DNA from: a virus
Virus record (IMG/VR): IMGVR_UViG_3300047157_000005
Span: 1 to 53,225 of that record
DNA length: 53,225 nt
Direction: 5' to 3' (one strand)
The notes beneath the pieces are model-generated. The model was not told the origin of the DNA, searched no databases, and saw only the letters and a program-made list of their open reading frames with translations. This document shows positions 16,317 through 24,940 of this stretch, piece by piece. Made by a program: the position numbers and the translations under genes. Numbering within the stretch: position 1 is the first letter of the stretch; every line of letters starts with the position of its first letter.

Positions 16317-16865
16317 ATGATAGAAGACACGATAGTGAGAGAGGCTGTATTAGAAGATATAAAATATGTTGTCAGCCTCAGTAAAAAAGAAAGTTTGAGT
16401 TTAGGTTTTATTCCAAAGATGGCGTATGAATCTGCGATCACAGGAATCAAAACTGGCAAGAGATGGTCACCTGTTTGTAATGACAAACTATTTGTGTGTA
16501 CTGTTAACGATGACCTTGTTGGTTTTTGCCTAGCTAGTTTTGGCAAAAGAAATGCAATCTACCGCAAGGGAAAGATAGCTCAGATTTGCCTACAAGAAGA
16601 TGCCAGAAAATTTGAGAGGGGCAAACTGCTTTTAAACGTAGTTATCAATTGGGGTAAGTCTATTGGGACTTTATCTTTTGATGCAGGTTGTGCTGACGAT
16701 TTGGAAAGTAATTTCTTTTGGCAAGCTATGGGTTGGGAGATTGCAGGATCTCGTAAGGGTATCGGGCATAAGAACACTTGGGTTCAAACAAGCAAACGCA
16801 AAATCAATATATATAACTACGATCCCAATTGGCTAAGTGGATTAATAATAGGAGACGTTAAATGA
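16317..16865 (+). CDS. GNAT-type acetyltransferase
   Basis: A 182-residue GNAT fold: an IVREAVLEDIKYVVSLSKKE start, a beta pair (LFVCTVNDDLVGFCLASF), a motif A-like helix start (KIAQICLQEDARKFERGKLL) and the closing FWQAMGWEIAGS. Such proteins in phage replication operons may modify nucleotides, host proteins or DNA-modification intermediates; the substrate is unknown. The gene is separated by 30 nt from the upstream nuclease and overlaps the helicase gene by 4 nt. Confidence 0.72.
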   Translation: MIEDTIVREAVLEDIKYVVSLSKKESLSLGFIPKMAYESAITGIKTGKRWSPVCNDKLFVCTVNDDLVGFCLASFGKRNAIYRKGKIAQICLQEDARKFERGKLLLNVVINWGKSIGTLSFDAGCADDLESNFFWQAMGWEIAGSRKGIGHKNTWVQTSKRKINIYNYDPNWLSGLIIGDVK

Positions 16866-18520
16866 CATTTACCCTTAGAGACTACCAAAAAGAAGCAATA
16901 GATGGGCTGTACAGCTACTGGGCAAGTAAGTCAGGGGATAATCCACTAATCGTTGCGCCTACAGGCTCTGGGAAGACTGCGATCATCGCACAACTGATTT
17001 CAGACGCCATGAGCTACCACGGCACGAGAGTTATGGTTGTAACGCACGTTAGAGAGCTTCTGGAGCAAGGTGCTTCAGGATTGGTCAAACTGTACCCACA
17101 GGCTGATTTTTGCTTCTACAGCGCGTCTGTGGGTGAGAAGCGACTAGACAAACCTATTATATTTGCAGGCATACAAAGTGTATGGGAGAGAGCCTACCAG
17201 ATCGTCCCTGCAATTGATTTGATATTAATCGATGAAGCTCACATGCTACCCAAGAATGAAGGCACTCGATACAACAAATTCATAGCTGACATGAAGAGTT
17301 GCAATCCAGATGTTAAAGTTGTTGGACTGACTGCCACGCCATACCGATTAGACAGTGGATACTTGCACAAAGGCGAGGGAGCTATCTTTGATGGAATTGC
17401 ACATGACATATCTGTTGAGATGCTCATGGAGCAAGGTTACCTATCTCCTGTCATATCCAAGGGCGGAATTAAACAGATCGACCTGACAAATGTCAAGAAA
17501 CGTGGTGGTGAATTTATCGAGAGCCAATTGGCTACTGCCGCATCAGATCCAGAGTTAGTTGCGTCTACAGTCGCAGAGATAGTTGACTTAGGATCAGATA
17601 GGAAAAGTTGGTTGGTGTTTAGCTCTGGTGTGAGCCACGCACAAATGTTGGCAGATGAATTTGAATTTCACAATATATCAGTTGGAGTTGTTACTGGATC
17701 AGATGGAAAGAAAACCAGAGATCAGACAATTGCTGATTTTAAATCAGGCAAACTAAAATGCCTGATCAATGTGAATGTGTTGACCACTGGCTTTGATCAT
17801 CCTTCTGTGGATCTCGTCGCGTTGGTTAGAGCTACAGCATCAACTGGATTGTATGTGCAAATGGTTGGACGTGGCACTAGAATTGCAAATGGCAAGGAAA
17901 ACTGCCTGATATTAGATTATGGTCAAAATGTTGAGCGTCACGGATTTATCGATAAGGTTAAGCCAAAAGATAAAATGAGTGGTGGTGATGGAGAAGCTCC
18001 AGTTAAGACATGCGAGAAATGCCAGACGATGGTTCACGCCGCCGCTCAAGTTTGTCCTGAGTGTGGATTTCAGTTTCCACCGCCTATGCTTAATCACAGT
18101 TCAAGTTCATACCGAGGTGCTATGTTATCGTCTCAAGTAGAATCCGAGTGGGTTGATGTCGATAGTGTGTACTATTCAAGGCATAAGAAAGATGGAAAGC
18201 CAGACAGTGTGAAGGTGACTTACCATTGTGGAATGATGTCAAACTCTGAGTGGCTGTGTCCAGATCATGGTGGATACGCCGCCAGTAGATATAGATCCAG
18301 AAAACCTTTGCTCAACTCAACGGCAGATACAACAAATGAAGCTCTGGACGAATCAAGTTCTTGGATAACGCCTAGTCGCATAAAAGTTAGACCATCATCT
18401 CACAATCCAAAATACAAAGAAATTGTAGAATTTGATTATACACAAGTGGAGAAGAAACATGAGACGCAAACGCAAAACTCGGACTACTACGATTGGACTG
18501 GTGAAGATATCCCCTTCTGA
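16862..18520 (+). CDS. SF2 DEAH-box helicase with C-terminal zinc ribbon
   Basis: A 552-residue ATP-dependent helicase. Motif I is APTGSGKT (32-39), motif II DEAH (124-127), motif III GLTATPYR (155-162) and motif VI QMVGRGTR (around 342). A zinc ribbon (CEKCQTMVHAAAQVCPECGF) sits around residues 380-400, with more Cys/His toward the end. The architecture resembles phage UvsW/RecG-like branch-migrating helicases, so it probably acts in recombination-dependent replication with the neighbouring nucleases. Confidence 0.9.
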   Translation: MTFTLRDYQKEAIDGLYSYWASKSGDNPLIVAPTGSGKTAIIAQLISDAMSYHGTRVMVVTHVRELLEQGASGLVKLYPQADFCFYSASVGEKRLDKPIIFAGIQSVWERAYQIVPAIDLILIDEAHMLPKNEGTRYNKFIADMKSCNPDVKVVGLTATPYRLDSGYLHKGEGAIFDGIAHDISVEMLMEQGYLSPVISKGGIKQIDLTNVKKRGGEFIESQLATAASDPELVASTVAEIVDLGSDRKSWLVFSSGVSHAQMLADEFEFHNISVGVVTGSDGKKTRDQTIADFKSGKLKCLINVNVLTTGFDHPSVDLVALVRATASTGLYVQMVGRGTRIANGKENCLILDYGQNVERHGFIDKVKPKDKMSGGDGEAPVKTCEKCQTMVHAAAQVCPECGFQFPPPMLNHSSSSYRGAMLSSQVESEWVDVDSVYYSRHKKDGKPDSVKVTYHCGMMSNSEWLCPDHGGYAASRYRSRKPLLNSTADTTNEALDESSSWITPSRIKVRPSSHNPKYKEIVEFDYTQVEKKHETQTQNSDYYDWTGEDIPF

Positions 18521-18851
18521 GCATGACGAGCAAGTTGGATTTATCAATTGGTTTCGAGCTAAATATCCAAGCGTTTTGATTTTTGCAATTCCTAATGGCG
18601 AGAAGAGAGCCATTAGCGTTGCCAAAAGATTAAAAGCTGAAGGTGTAGTTCGAGGCGTCCCAGATTTATATGTTCCTACTTGGAACTTGTGGATTGAAAT
18701 GAAACGAGCTTCAGGTGGAAGACTTTCGCCTGATCAGAAAGAAATGATAAATTATTTAGAAAGTATTGGAAATACAGTTATCATAGGGAAAGGGGCAAGT
18801 GATGCCTCTAAGAAAGTATTGGAGTTTATGGAGAAAGGAAAACTAGAATGA
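18459..18851 (+). CDS. VRR-NUC domain nuclease
   Basis: Start at 18459 because GTGGAG precedes it at proper distance; it overlaps the helicase 3' end by 62 nt. The 130 residues show the VRR-NUC form of the PD-(D/E)XK core: EHDEQVGFINWF (E21), GVPDLYVP (D69), and E80-x-K82 (WIEMKRASGGRLSPDQ). Family members act as structure-specific or restriction-like nucleases in phages and in FAN1. Probably a Holliday-junction or flap resolvase for replication intermediates. Confidence 0.87.
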   Translation: MRRKRKTRTTTIGLVKISPSEHDEQVGFINWFRAKYPSVLIFAIPNGEKRAISVAKRLKAEGVVRGVPDLYVPTWNLWIEMKRASGGRLSPDQKEMINYLESIGNTVIIGKGASDASKKVLEFMEKGKLE

Positions 18852-19108
18852 CGTGGGAAATAAAAAAAATAATATGTGGAAATCAAGAGCATTATAAAAA
18901 AGCTCAAGATAAATATGGAGAGGCGTGGAGGATACAAGCCAAGAAAGATAAAAATGACAATCCTGCATTAAGGTTAAGCCAGAAGCCATTGAAAAATGGT
19001 ACTTTAAGCAAAGAAGGGGCGTCCAGAGGTGGCAAGAATAGTGCAAAAACACATGCACATATTCAACAGCAACTTAGTTTGTTCCCAAAAAGCCTTCTAA
19101 GTCATTGA
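18848..19108 (+). CDS. Hypothetical basic protein, 86 aa
   Basis: The last gene of the recombination operon, overlapping the VRR-NUC gene by ATGA. It is strongly basic: KAQDKYGEAWRIQAKKDKND, then SKEGASRGGKNSAKTHA. It is compatible with nucleic-acid binding, but no family is recognised. A separate promoter unit begins 20 nt after the stop. Confidence 0.6.
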   Translation: MTWEIKKIICGNQEHYKKAQDKYGEAWRIQAKKDKNDNPALRLSQKPLKNGTLSKEGASRGGKNSAKTHAHIQQQLSLFPKSLLSH

Positions 19109-19128
19109 AAACAAACAAAACTTTCCCC

Positions 19129-19167
19129 TTGATATACTACATTTAGTATGCTATATAATGTATGTAG
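19129..19167 (+). promoter_or_regulatory. Promoter copy 2 with overlapping palindromic operator
   Basis: -35 TTGATA (19129-19134), a 17-bp spacer, -10 TATATA (19152-19157). The near-palindrome CTATATA-ATG-TATGTAG (19151-19167, one mismatch) covers the -10, and TACT-N6-AGTA lies in the spacer. It matches copies at 6207-6245 and 41562-41601. It proves that the ATG at 19148 cannot be the start of the gene that follows. Confidence 0.75.
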
Positions 19168-19186
19168 AGAGAAAAGGAGATTTTCT

Positions 19187-19582
19187 ATGAGTGACTTTTA
19201 CTATAATGATGGCGGACGTGTCGAATCAGGCCGAAGAGGTATAGCTGGTGATTGTGCAGTTCGCGCAATGGCTATAGCTTTAGAGCTAGACTACGATGCT
19301 TGCTATAAAGAAATAGCACAAGCCAATAAAGACAATGGACGCGCTAAGTCTGTTCGTCATGGCGTTATGAAAGACGTGTATGGCGCAGTTTTAAAGCGTC
19401 ATGGATGGGTCTGGCATTCAGCACCAAAATTTAAAGGCGTAAAAGCTCGCGCTGAAGATATGCCTGATGGTGTTGTTATTGCCAGACAAGCAAGGCACTT
19501 CGTTGCTGTTATTGATGGTGCTGTTCACGACATATGGAACTGCTCTCACAAAATGGTCTACGGCTATTGGGCTAAAGTATAA
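19187..19582 (+). CDS. Cysteine peptidase-like protein
   Basis: Start at 19187 (AAAAGGAGA 6 nt upstream); the in-frame ATG at 19148 lies in the promoter. The 131 residues show a papain-like order: C23 (AGDCAVRAMAIAL), H104 (ARHFVAVIDG) and D115 (VHDIWNCS). This resembles a group of small phage proteins with a DCxxRA motif. It may cleave a host or phage protein or act as a transglutaminase-like enzyme; activity is unproven. The gene forms a one-gene unit with its own promoter and a 3' hairpin. Confidence 0.68.
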   Translation: MSDFYYNDGGRVESGRRGIAGDCAVRAMAIALELDYDACYKEIAQANKDNGRAKSVRHGVMKDVYGAVLKRHGWVWHSAPKFKGVKARAEDMPDGVVIARQARHFVAVIDGAVHDIWNCSHKMVYGYWAKV

Positions 19583-19587
19583 TTAAT

Positions 19588-19615
19588 AAGCACTGTGACT
19601 TCGGTTGCAGTGCTT
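19588..19615. terminator. Hairpin between convergent genes
   Basis: AAGCACTG (19588-19595) and CAGTGCTT (19608-19615) form an 8-bp stem around a 12-nt loop. It lies between the stops of the plus-strand peptidase-like gene and the minus-strand late operon (19627), so it may serve both strands. The flanking T/A tracts are short. Confidence 0.65.
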
Positions 19616-19626
19616 AGATAATTAAA

Positions 19627-21882
19627 CTAATTTATCTGGTTTAACAAACTTGGGTCTGTAGTTTTGATAAGACTTTGCAATGCAGGTGATAACGATGCAT
19701 CAACTTCTTCTTCAACTACAGGCTCTCTAACTATTGTTTGACCAGTAACACTTAATAAAGGTTTATTTGATCTACTAATATATTGTTTAATTGCGCTTAA
19801 AGCATCACCAGTTTCTTGGCTTCTTTTTAATCCTTTAGAAATAACTTCAGCACCAACAACTGTGCCAACAACAGGTACTTTAGCCATATAATTAAATATT
19901 CCTGCCATTCTTCCTGCACTTAAAAGTGTGTAAGCTGTTCCAGGAGCATTAAGTTTTAAACTTGGGTCAGCCCACAATGTTGGCATAACATCATCACGAA
20001 ATGATTTTATTTTTGAAATTTCACTAGGACTAAATAACTCATTAATAAGATTTTTATTTTTCATAAAAACTTCATTGTAATTGTTTACAATATTTAACCT
20101 AGTGACATCTGACTTGCCATTACCAGCAAACGCCTTTTCAAGCACTCCATCTTTTATAAGATCAACAACTTCATCATATTTTTCTTGAGGAAGATTAGCT
20201 TTATAATTTTTTAAAATCTTAGTCATTTCTTTTGATGGGTTAAATTTTGCATGACCAAATAAAGCATTAACAAAAGAACTAGGATCGTAGTCTGGATTTG
20301 TTATCATTTTAAGAATGTTATTAGATGCGTTATTATCTTTATTTTTAGCTTTACCAGTTAATCCAATGTATTTTTTGTAAGCCTCTTTAGATTCAAATAA
20401 AGTATCAATTATTTCTTTATTGCCAGTTATAAAGCCTTGCTCAATTCCATTAAATACTGTGTCATCTACCACTGACTTCATTTGACCAAATGCCATTTTT
20501 TCAGTATCTGTAGCGGCGTCTCTCATTAATCTATTTATAGTTTTTTGGTAACCTGAAATAAGTTTAAATGGAGATCCTTTAAATCTAGGGTTTGCACTCA
20601 TTTTTTGAAGTTTTTTAAGATATTTAATTTCTCTTGATAGCTGTGGAAAATCTGCAAGTTCTCTCGTAGAAAGTTGAAGCTCATCAATAGTAGATAGCAT
20701 TCTGTTTACTGTCTCGTTCATACCTTTTGCAGTTAAAATTGGTTGATCTACAGCTTCCTTAACTGCTTCATAACCAGAAGAAGATGTACTTTTTAGTTTA
20801 TCTGCCTCTCCAGTAACAATATTTTGGACACCTGTCGCTGATTCATATGGAACAAGATCAGAATCTAATGACCCTACATTACCAGATCCAAACTCATCTC
20901 TAAGAGCTTTAGCTTCAAGTCTTATTTCTTGTAGTTGCCTATCATCAAAAGCCTTAATTGTTTCTCCACCGCCACCTTCAAGTTTAGAGTTTCTTAAAAT
21001 ATCTTCGGCAGTAATTGCATCAGATGCTTGCGTTTGCGCCGATCCACTTGCTTTTGTGTCATATGGAGCAGATGTCCTTTGACCTTGGGTTAGTGGAAAC
21101 CTAGAAGTGTTCATGATTTCAGGAGTCATTCTAGGGAACAAACTTTTAACAGCAGGTGGAACTGTTGATTTAACTCCACTTATTGCTTTTCTTGTTAGTC
21201 TAGCCGCTGGAGGAAGTAGAAGATCAGCCCCAACACCAATACCAGTTGATAAGGCAATGTCATCTCTAATGCTTTTGGGAGTAACTTCACCAGATTTTGT
21301 TTTTGCTGTTGCAACTTTGGGAGCCAATTGATTTTCTAAAACTTTACTTCCACCTTCAGTTGCTGAATATCCAAAAGCACCTCTACGAAGAACTTCCCAA
21401 ATAGTTTTACCTAAATTAGCAAATTTTGTTGCAGGAATAAATTTAACAATTTCACCAAGAGCAGTCGTTAAATCTGTGGCAGTAGCTCCAGGTTTGTTTA
21501 CATAGTATGGCTTTTTATTCCACATAATCATTGGAAGTCCAAATTTATCTACAAATGCTCCACCCCAACGTGGGTCATCTTTAAAAGATTTTTCCATTAT
21601 TTCTGTTTTAGCAAAGTCATCTCTTGCTGACATCATTTTTAAATTAGGAAGTAAACCTTCCCAAAAATCTGGACCTTCTTCAACACCCATTGTGGATGTC
21701 TCTGGTAAATCTGGAAATTCTATGTCCTGTCCTTCACCAGTTATGGCATCTTTAATTACTTTAGGGGCAGAGGATATTCTTTCAAAAAAAGAACGCTCTG
21801 CATTTTCTACATCTAATCCTACATCTGTCTTTGTTTTAGATGTACTTACTGTTCCAGCGTCATCTGGTAATTGAAAACCCAT
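19627..21882 (-). CDS. Large internal virion/ejection protein, 751 aa
   Basis: Start at 21882: the ATG overlaps the previous stop (TAATG). A GTG 12 nt upstream is possible. It is the last and largest gene of the late operon. It is mostly polar and helical, with a hydrophobic Gly/Ala patch (VGTVVGAEVIS, AGIFNYMAKVPVV) and two Lys-rich coiled regions. No enzyme motif is recognised. Position after the connector and tail genes, size and composition match internal core proteins that short-tailed phages eject into the host. The role is inference from context. Confidence 0.65.
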   Translation of the reverse strand: MGFQLPDDAGTVSTSKTKTDVGLDVENAERSFFERISSAPKVIKDAITGEGQDIEFPDLPETSTMGVEEGPDFWEGLLPNLKMMSARDDFAKTEIMEKSFKDDPRWGGAFVDKFGLPMIMWNKKPYYVNKPGATATDLTTALGEIVKFIPATKFANLGKTIWEVLRRGAFGYSATEGGSKVLENQLAPKVATAKTKSGEVTPKSIRDDIALSTGIGVGADLLLPPAARLTRKAISGVKSTVPPAVKSLFPRMTPEIMNTSRFPLTQGQRTSAPYDTKASGSAQTQASDAITAEDILRNSKLEGGGGETIKAFDDRQLQEIRLEAKALRDEFGSGNVGSLDSDLVPYESATGVQNIVTGEADKLKSTSSSGYEAVKEAVDQPILTAKGMNETVNRMLSTIDELQLSTRELADFPQLSREIKYLKKLQKMSANPRFKGSPFKLISGYQKTINRLMRDAATDTEKMAFGQMKSVVDDTVFNGIEQGFITGNKEIIDTLFESKEAYKKYIGLTGKAKNKDNNASNNILKMITNPDYDPSSFVNALFGHAKFNPSKEMTKILKNYKANLPQEKYDEVVDLIKDGVLEKAFAGNGKSDVTRLNIVNNYNEVFMKNKNLINELFSPSEISKIKSFRDDVMPTLWADPSLKLNAPGTAYTLLSAGRMAGIFNYMAKVPVVGTVVGAEVISKGLKRSQETGDALSAIKQYISRSNKPLLSVTGQTIVREPVVEEEVDASLSPALQSLIKTTDPSLLNQIN

Positions 21883-23663
21883 TATGAACCCCACCCTTTA
21901 ATTACATATGAATCAGAAACATTAAACAGACCATTATTTATAATTACTGCTCCATCTTCTAAACTGTCATACCATTGTTGAAATTCTGCTTCAGCGTCTG
22001 GTCCTTCAGTAGACCCAGTATATTTTTCAAATATCCCTGAGTCTCCACTTTTTAATTGGTTGTTGATTTGGGTTAAATCTGAATATTGATTAGAAGTTAA
22101 AAGTTCTATTTCTTTTCTATTTAGTTCAATAGCATTTTCTGCCATCTTTTTAAACGCATACAAAGATATATAGTTTGCCTCTGGAGTATTACCTATAAAT
22201 AAAGCGGCTTTTTGGTAAGCTCTAAATTCCATATCTGAAGTAGAACCAGAACCAACAGGACGCATTTTTGGAGCCATAAAGTTTGATGTAGCTTGAAGCG
22301 TCAACATATTGTTTATTTCTGGATCGTTGATTCCAAATGCTTGACTAAAGATTTGTTTGAAAGGTAACATTTTTTCACTTAGCAATCCTGTAGTTACTTC
22401 TCCAGTTTTTAATAAAGCTAGAGCCTCATCTACTCTTGGCAACACCTCTCTTGCCTGAACATTGTATGTATCGGATGACTTAGCAAGAAGAGGTAGGCGT
22501 TTTTGAGTATACGTTGTAAAATATGGAACAATTGAAGAATCTGAACTAGATAATTGAAAGTTTATTAAATTTTCATCTTGGTAAACTGGATATAACTCCA
22601 TAAAAATACCATTTTTAATAATTGGTTTTCCAATTTGATCTTCATTTACTGCCGTTAACTCTTCAACAATTCTGTTAAAATTAGAATTTTCTTCAGAAAG
22701 GCCTTGATCTATAAGAAACGACTTTGCATCTTCCGCAGACATATATTCAACTAGTGTTCCTTTAGAAATAGTTTTGGTTGTAATTTTTCTTTGTGTTGAT
22801 TTTTTAGGAACTAAAAGACCTGCATTATTTACAGTTTCTACTTCTTGACCTGATAAAAGAGCGTTACCATCGTCATCTACATTAACTTTTCTATTAAGAA
22901 GAGTTTCTATTGCTAGAACATTTTCTCCTAATGGTTGGGATTCAGAATCTAAAATTCCAAAAGTAGAAAGTTTATTATCACTTTGATTTGCAATATAAGT
23001 AGCTTTTTTAACTCCTGCATTATATTCCTCTTCAGTTATTACTCCATTTTTAAAATCTTCAGCTAACTTTCCTAAAGGAGATAATGCTCCAGATTCACTA
23101 TCTGAAATATTAGTAGCTTTTGCAAATCCTGCATCAAACTGTTCTTCATTTATTACTCCATTTTTAAGATCTGAAGCTAACTTTCCTAAAGGAGATAATG
23201 CTCCAGATTTACTATCTGAAATATTAGTAGCTTTTGCAAATGCCGCGTCAAATTGTTCTTTAGTTATTCTTCCTGCTTTAAAATCTGCATTTAGTTTAGC
23301 AATAGTAGAAAGTGATGGGTCTTTACCCTTCAGTGCAGTTCCTAAACTTATAGTAGACTGCATTCTAGCTCGATCTGATTCTGCCTTTTCTTTCTTCTTG
23401 GCATTCAGGTAATCTAGTGGAGCTTGCATAGAACCAACGGCAGAACCTAATACAGTTGCACCAGGCTGTGATGCCTGACGACCCATCTCTGCAAAGAATT
23501 GGAATGCCGCTTCCCAAGGATCAGGCTCTGGAAGTTGTGGGTACAATTGATTGGCAATAGACATTGCTTGATTGGCAATATCTTGTGAGAAGAGGCCATT
23601 AAATGCTCCACCACTTAACTGATTTAAATCTGTACCAGATACACCTAGTTTTGTTTCAGCCAT
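21882..23663 (-). CDS. Repeat-containing internal virion protein, 593 aa
   Basis: The protein contains two near-identical 38-residue repeats and a third degenerate one (residues about 115-230). The core of the unit is SPLGKLASDLKNGVINEEQF followed by DAGFAKATNISDS. The rest is acidic and helical without membrane segments. It lies between two other putative ejection proteins and is translationally coupled to the 751-aa gene. Function by sequence is unknown; a virion core or tail component is likely. Confidence 0.65.
   Translation of the reverse strand: MAETKLGVSGTDLNQLSGGAFNGLFSQDIANQAMSIANQLYPQLPEPDPWEAAFQFFAEMGRQASQPGATVLGSAVGSMQAPLDYLNAKKKEKAESDRARMQSTISLGTALKGKDPSLSTIAKLNADFKAGRITKEQFDAAFAKATNISDSKSGALSPLGKLASDLKNGVINEEQFDAGFAKATNISDSESGALSPLGKLAEDFKNGVITEEEYNAGVKKATYIANQSDNKLSTFGILDSESQPLGENVLAIETLLNRKVNVDDDGNALLSGQEVETVNNAGLLVPKKSTQRKITTKTISKGTLVEYMSAEDAKSFLIDQGLSEENSNFNRIVEELTAVNEDQIGKPIIKNGIFMELYPVYQDENLINFQLSSSDSSIVPYFTTYTQKRLPLLAKSSDTYNVQAREVLPRVDEALALLKTGEVTTGLLSEKMLPFKQIFSQAFGINDPEINNMLTLQATSNFMAPKMRPVGSGSTSDMEFRAYQKAALFIGNTPEANYISLYAFKKMAENAIELNRKEIELLTSNQYSDLTQINNQLKSGDSGIFEKYTGSTEGPDAEAEFQQWYDSLEDGAVIINNGLFNVSDSYVIKGWGS
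22990..23330 (-). repeat. 114-bp coding repeat, about three units
   Basis: The 38-codon units inside the 593-aa gene are nearly identical at DNA level between about 23065-23170 and 23180-23285; a diverged unit flanks them. This suggests recent duplication or gene conversion within a structural gene. Confidence 0.6.
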
Positions 23664-23677
23664 ATCAATTACCTATT

Positions 23678-24940
23678 CTACGAGTTCATTATTTTATATG
23701 CGCTTGCCAAACCACCCATACCAGCTATTGCTTGTCCGTAAAGAGATGGGTTTGCACTCATCTGAGATCCTGAAGTATAACTACGATTAATTGTATTGTA
23801 TGGCGTTCCAGACAATGCACCTAATGTGAAGTTAAGCATTTCTTGTGGATACATTTTTTGGTCAAGATAATCAGCGTATGCCAAGTCAAGTGCCTGTTGA
23901 TCAAGTTGCCTACGAGCCTCACCTGTTGTAATTAACCCAGCCGCCGCTTGAGTTTGTAAGTCTTGCACTAGCGGAGCCATGTTTTGGTATGCGTTCATTT
24001 GCTGAATGCGTGACGCTTCATTTGTTTCATATGCATTTCTAGCGGCATCATCTGCACCAAAACGTGCCTGACGATCTATATCGTATTGACTACGCAACGC
24101 GGCGTCTGCACCAAATCTTGCTGATCTATCTTGCTCAAACTGACCACGCATTGCATTTTCAGCGTTAAATCTTGCGGCTCTGTCTTGCTCAAATCCAGAT
24201 CTCATTGTGTTTTCTGCGTTAAAGCGTGACGCTCTGTCAGTGTCATATCGACCTGCGGCAAATCCAAGACCTTCTCGTGCGGCTTGCGCTCGTAAGTCTC
24301 CTGCGGCTTGTGCGCCTTCTCCAGCAGTTGTAGCTTCCATAATACCTAAACGTGAACCAAAACCTCCACCACCTGTAGATGCTCTGGCTCTGGCTTCATT
24401 TTGTGCGCGTATTGTCTGTTCTTCTATTTCACGAACAGCAGGGTTCATGGCATCTTGATATATGTCCATGTAAGGCTGTGCAGACTCAAGACTAAATGGA
24501 TCTCCTAGTAATTCTTCTCGTGTCGCTCCTTGGTAGTCGCCCAAAAGATCTTCACGACTTGCACCTGAATAGCTTCCTAAAAGTTCCTCACGGCTTGCAC
24601 CTTTAAATGGGCTACCCAGTAATTCCTCTTGAGACATGGCGTCATAACCACGACCTAAAGTATCTGCTACTCCAGATGCCTTATTCATGAAAGGCATGTA
24701 GCTTTCAGCACCTTTTGTAAGTATATCAGCACCCATACGCTCTTCTTCAGTGCGTCGATCACCACCAAATGTTGCAGTTCTTGCGCCTTCGTATGTTGGG
24801 TAAGGTGAGTTTGCTAATTCTGCGGCACGCTCAAATGCTGTTCGACCTGCGGCGGCGACCCATGATGGTATCTCTGTACCTTCTACTGTCTCACTTGAGG
24901 ATGGTAACTCTGTGTATGATGGTGTGCAAAAACTGCCCAT
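23678..24940 (-). CDS. Repeat-rich helical virion protein, 420 aa
   Basis: Two repeat families are visible. Around residues 100-150 there are four units of REELLGSYSGAS type (12-13 aa). Around 235-330 there are five 18-residue units of the type RFNAENAMRGQFEQDRAA. The rest is Gly/Ala-rich. I recall proteins of this make-up as DNA-transfer or internal proteins of marine podoviruses. It probably forms a long helical rod in the virion. It follows the GNAT gene immediately. Confidence 0.68.
   Translation of the reverse strand: MGSFCTPSYTELPSSSETVEGTEIPSWVAAAGRTAFERAAELANSPYPTYEGARTATFGGDRRTEEERMGADILTKGAESYMPFMNKASGVADTLGRGYDAMSQEELLGSPFKGASREELLGSYSGASREDLLGDYQGATREELLGDPFSLESAQPYMDIYQDAMNPAVREIEEQTIRAQNEARARASTGGGGFGSRLGIMEATTAGEGAQAAGDLRAQAAREGLGFAAGRYDTDRASRFNAENTMRSGFEQDRAARFNAENAMRGQFEQDRSARFGADAALRSQYDIDRQARFGADDAARNAYETNEASRIQQMNAYQNMAPLVQDLQTQAAAGLITTGEARRQLDQQALDLAYADYLDQKMYPQEMLNFTLGALSGTPYNTINRSYTSGSQMSANPSLYGQAIAGMGGLASAYKIMNS
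24030..24245 (-). repeat. 54-bp coding repeat, five units
   Basis: The 18-codon repeats of the 420-aa protein, each containing R-F/F-E-Q-D-R and R-F-N/G-A-E/D at fixed spacing. A second repeat group (four units of 12-13 codons, core REELLG) lies at about 24493-24638. Confidence 0.6.

Noticed and set aside
19148-19186. Upstream in-frame ATG for the peptidase-like gene
   Set aside because: The codon is part of the -10 region of promoter copy 2. The ATG at 19187 has AAAAGGAGA.
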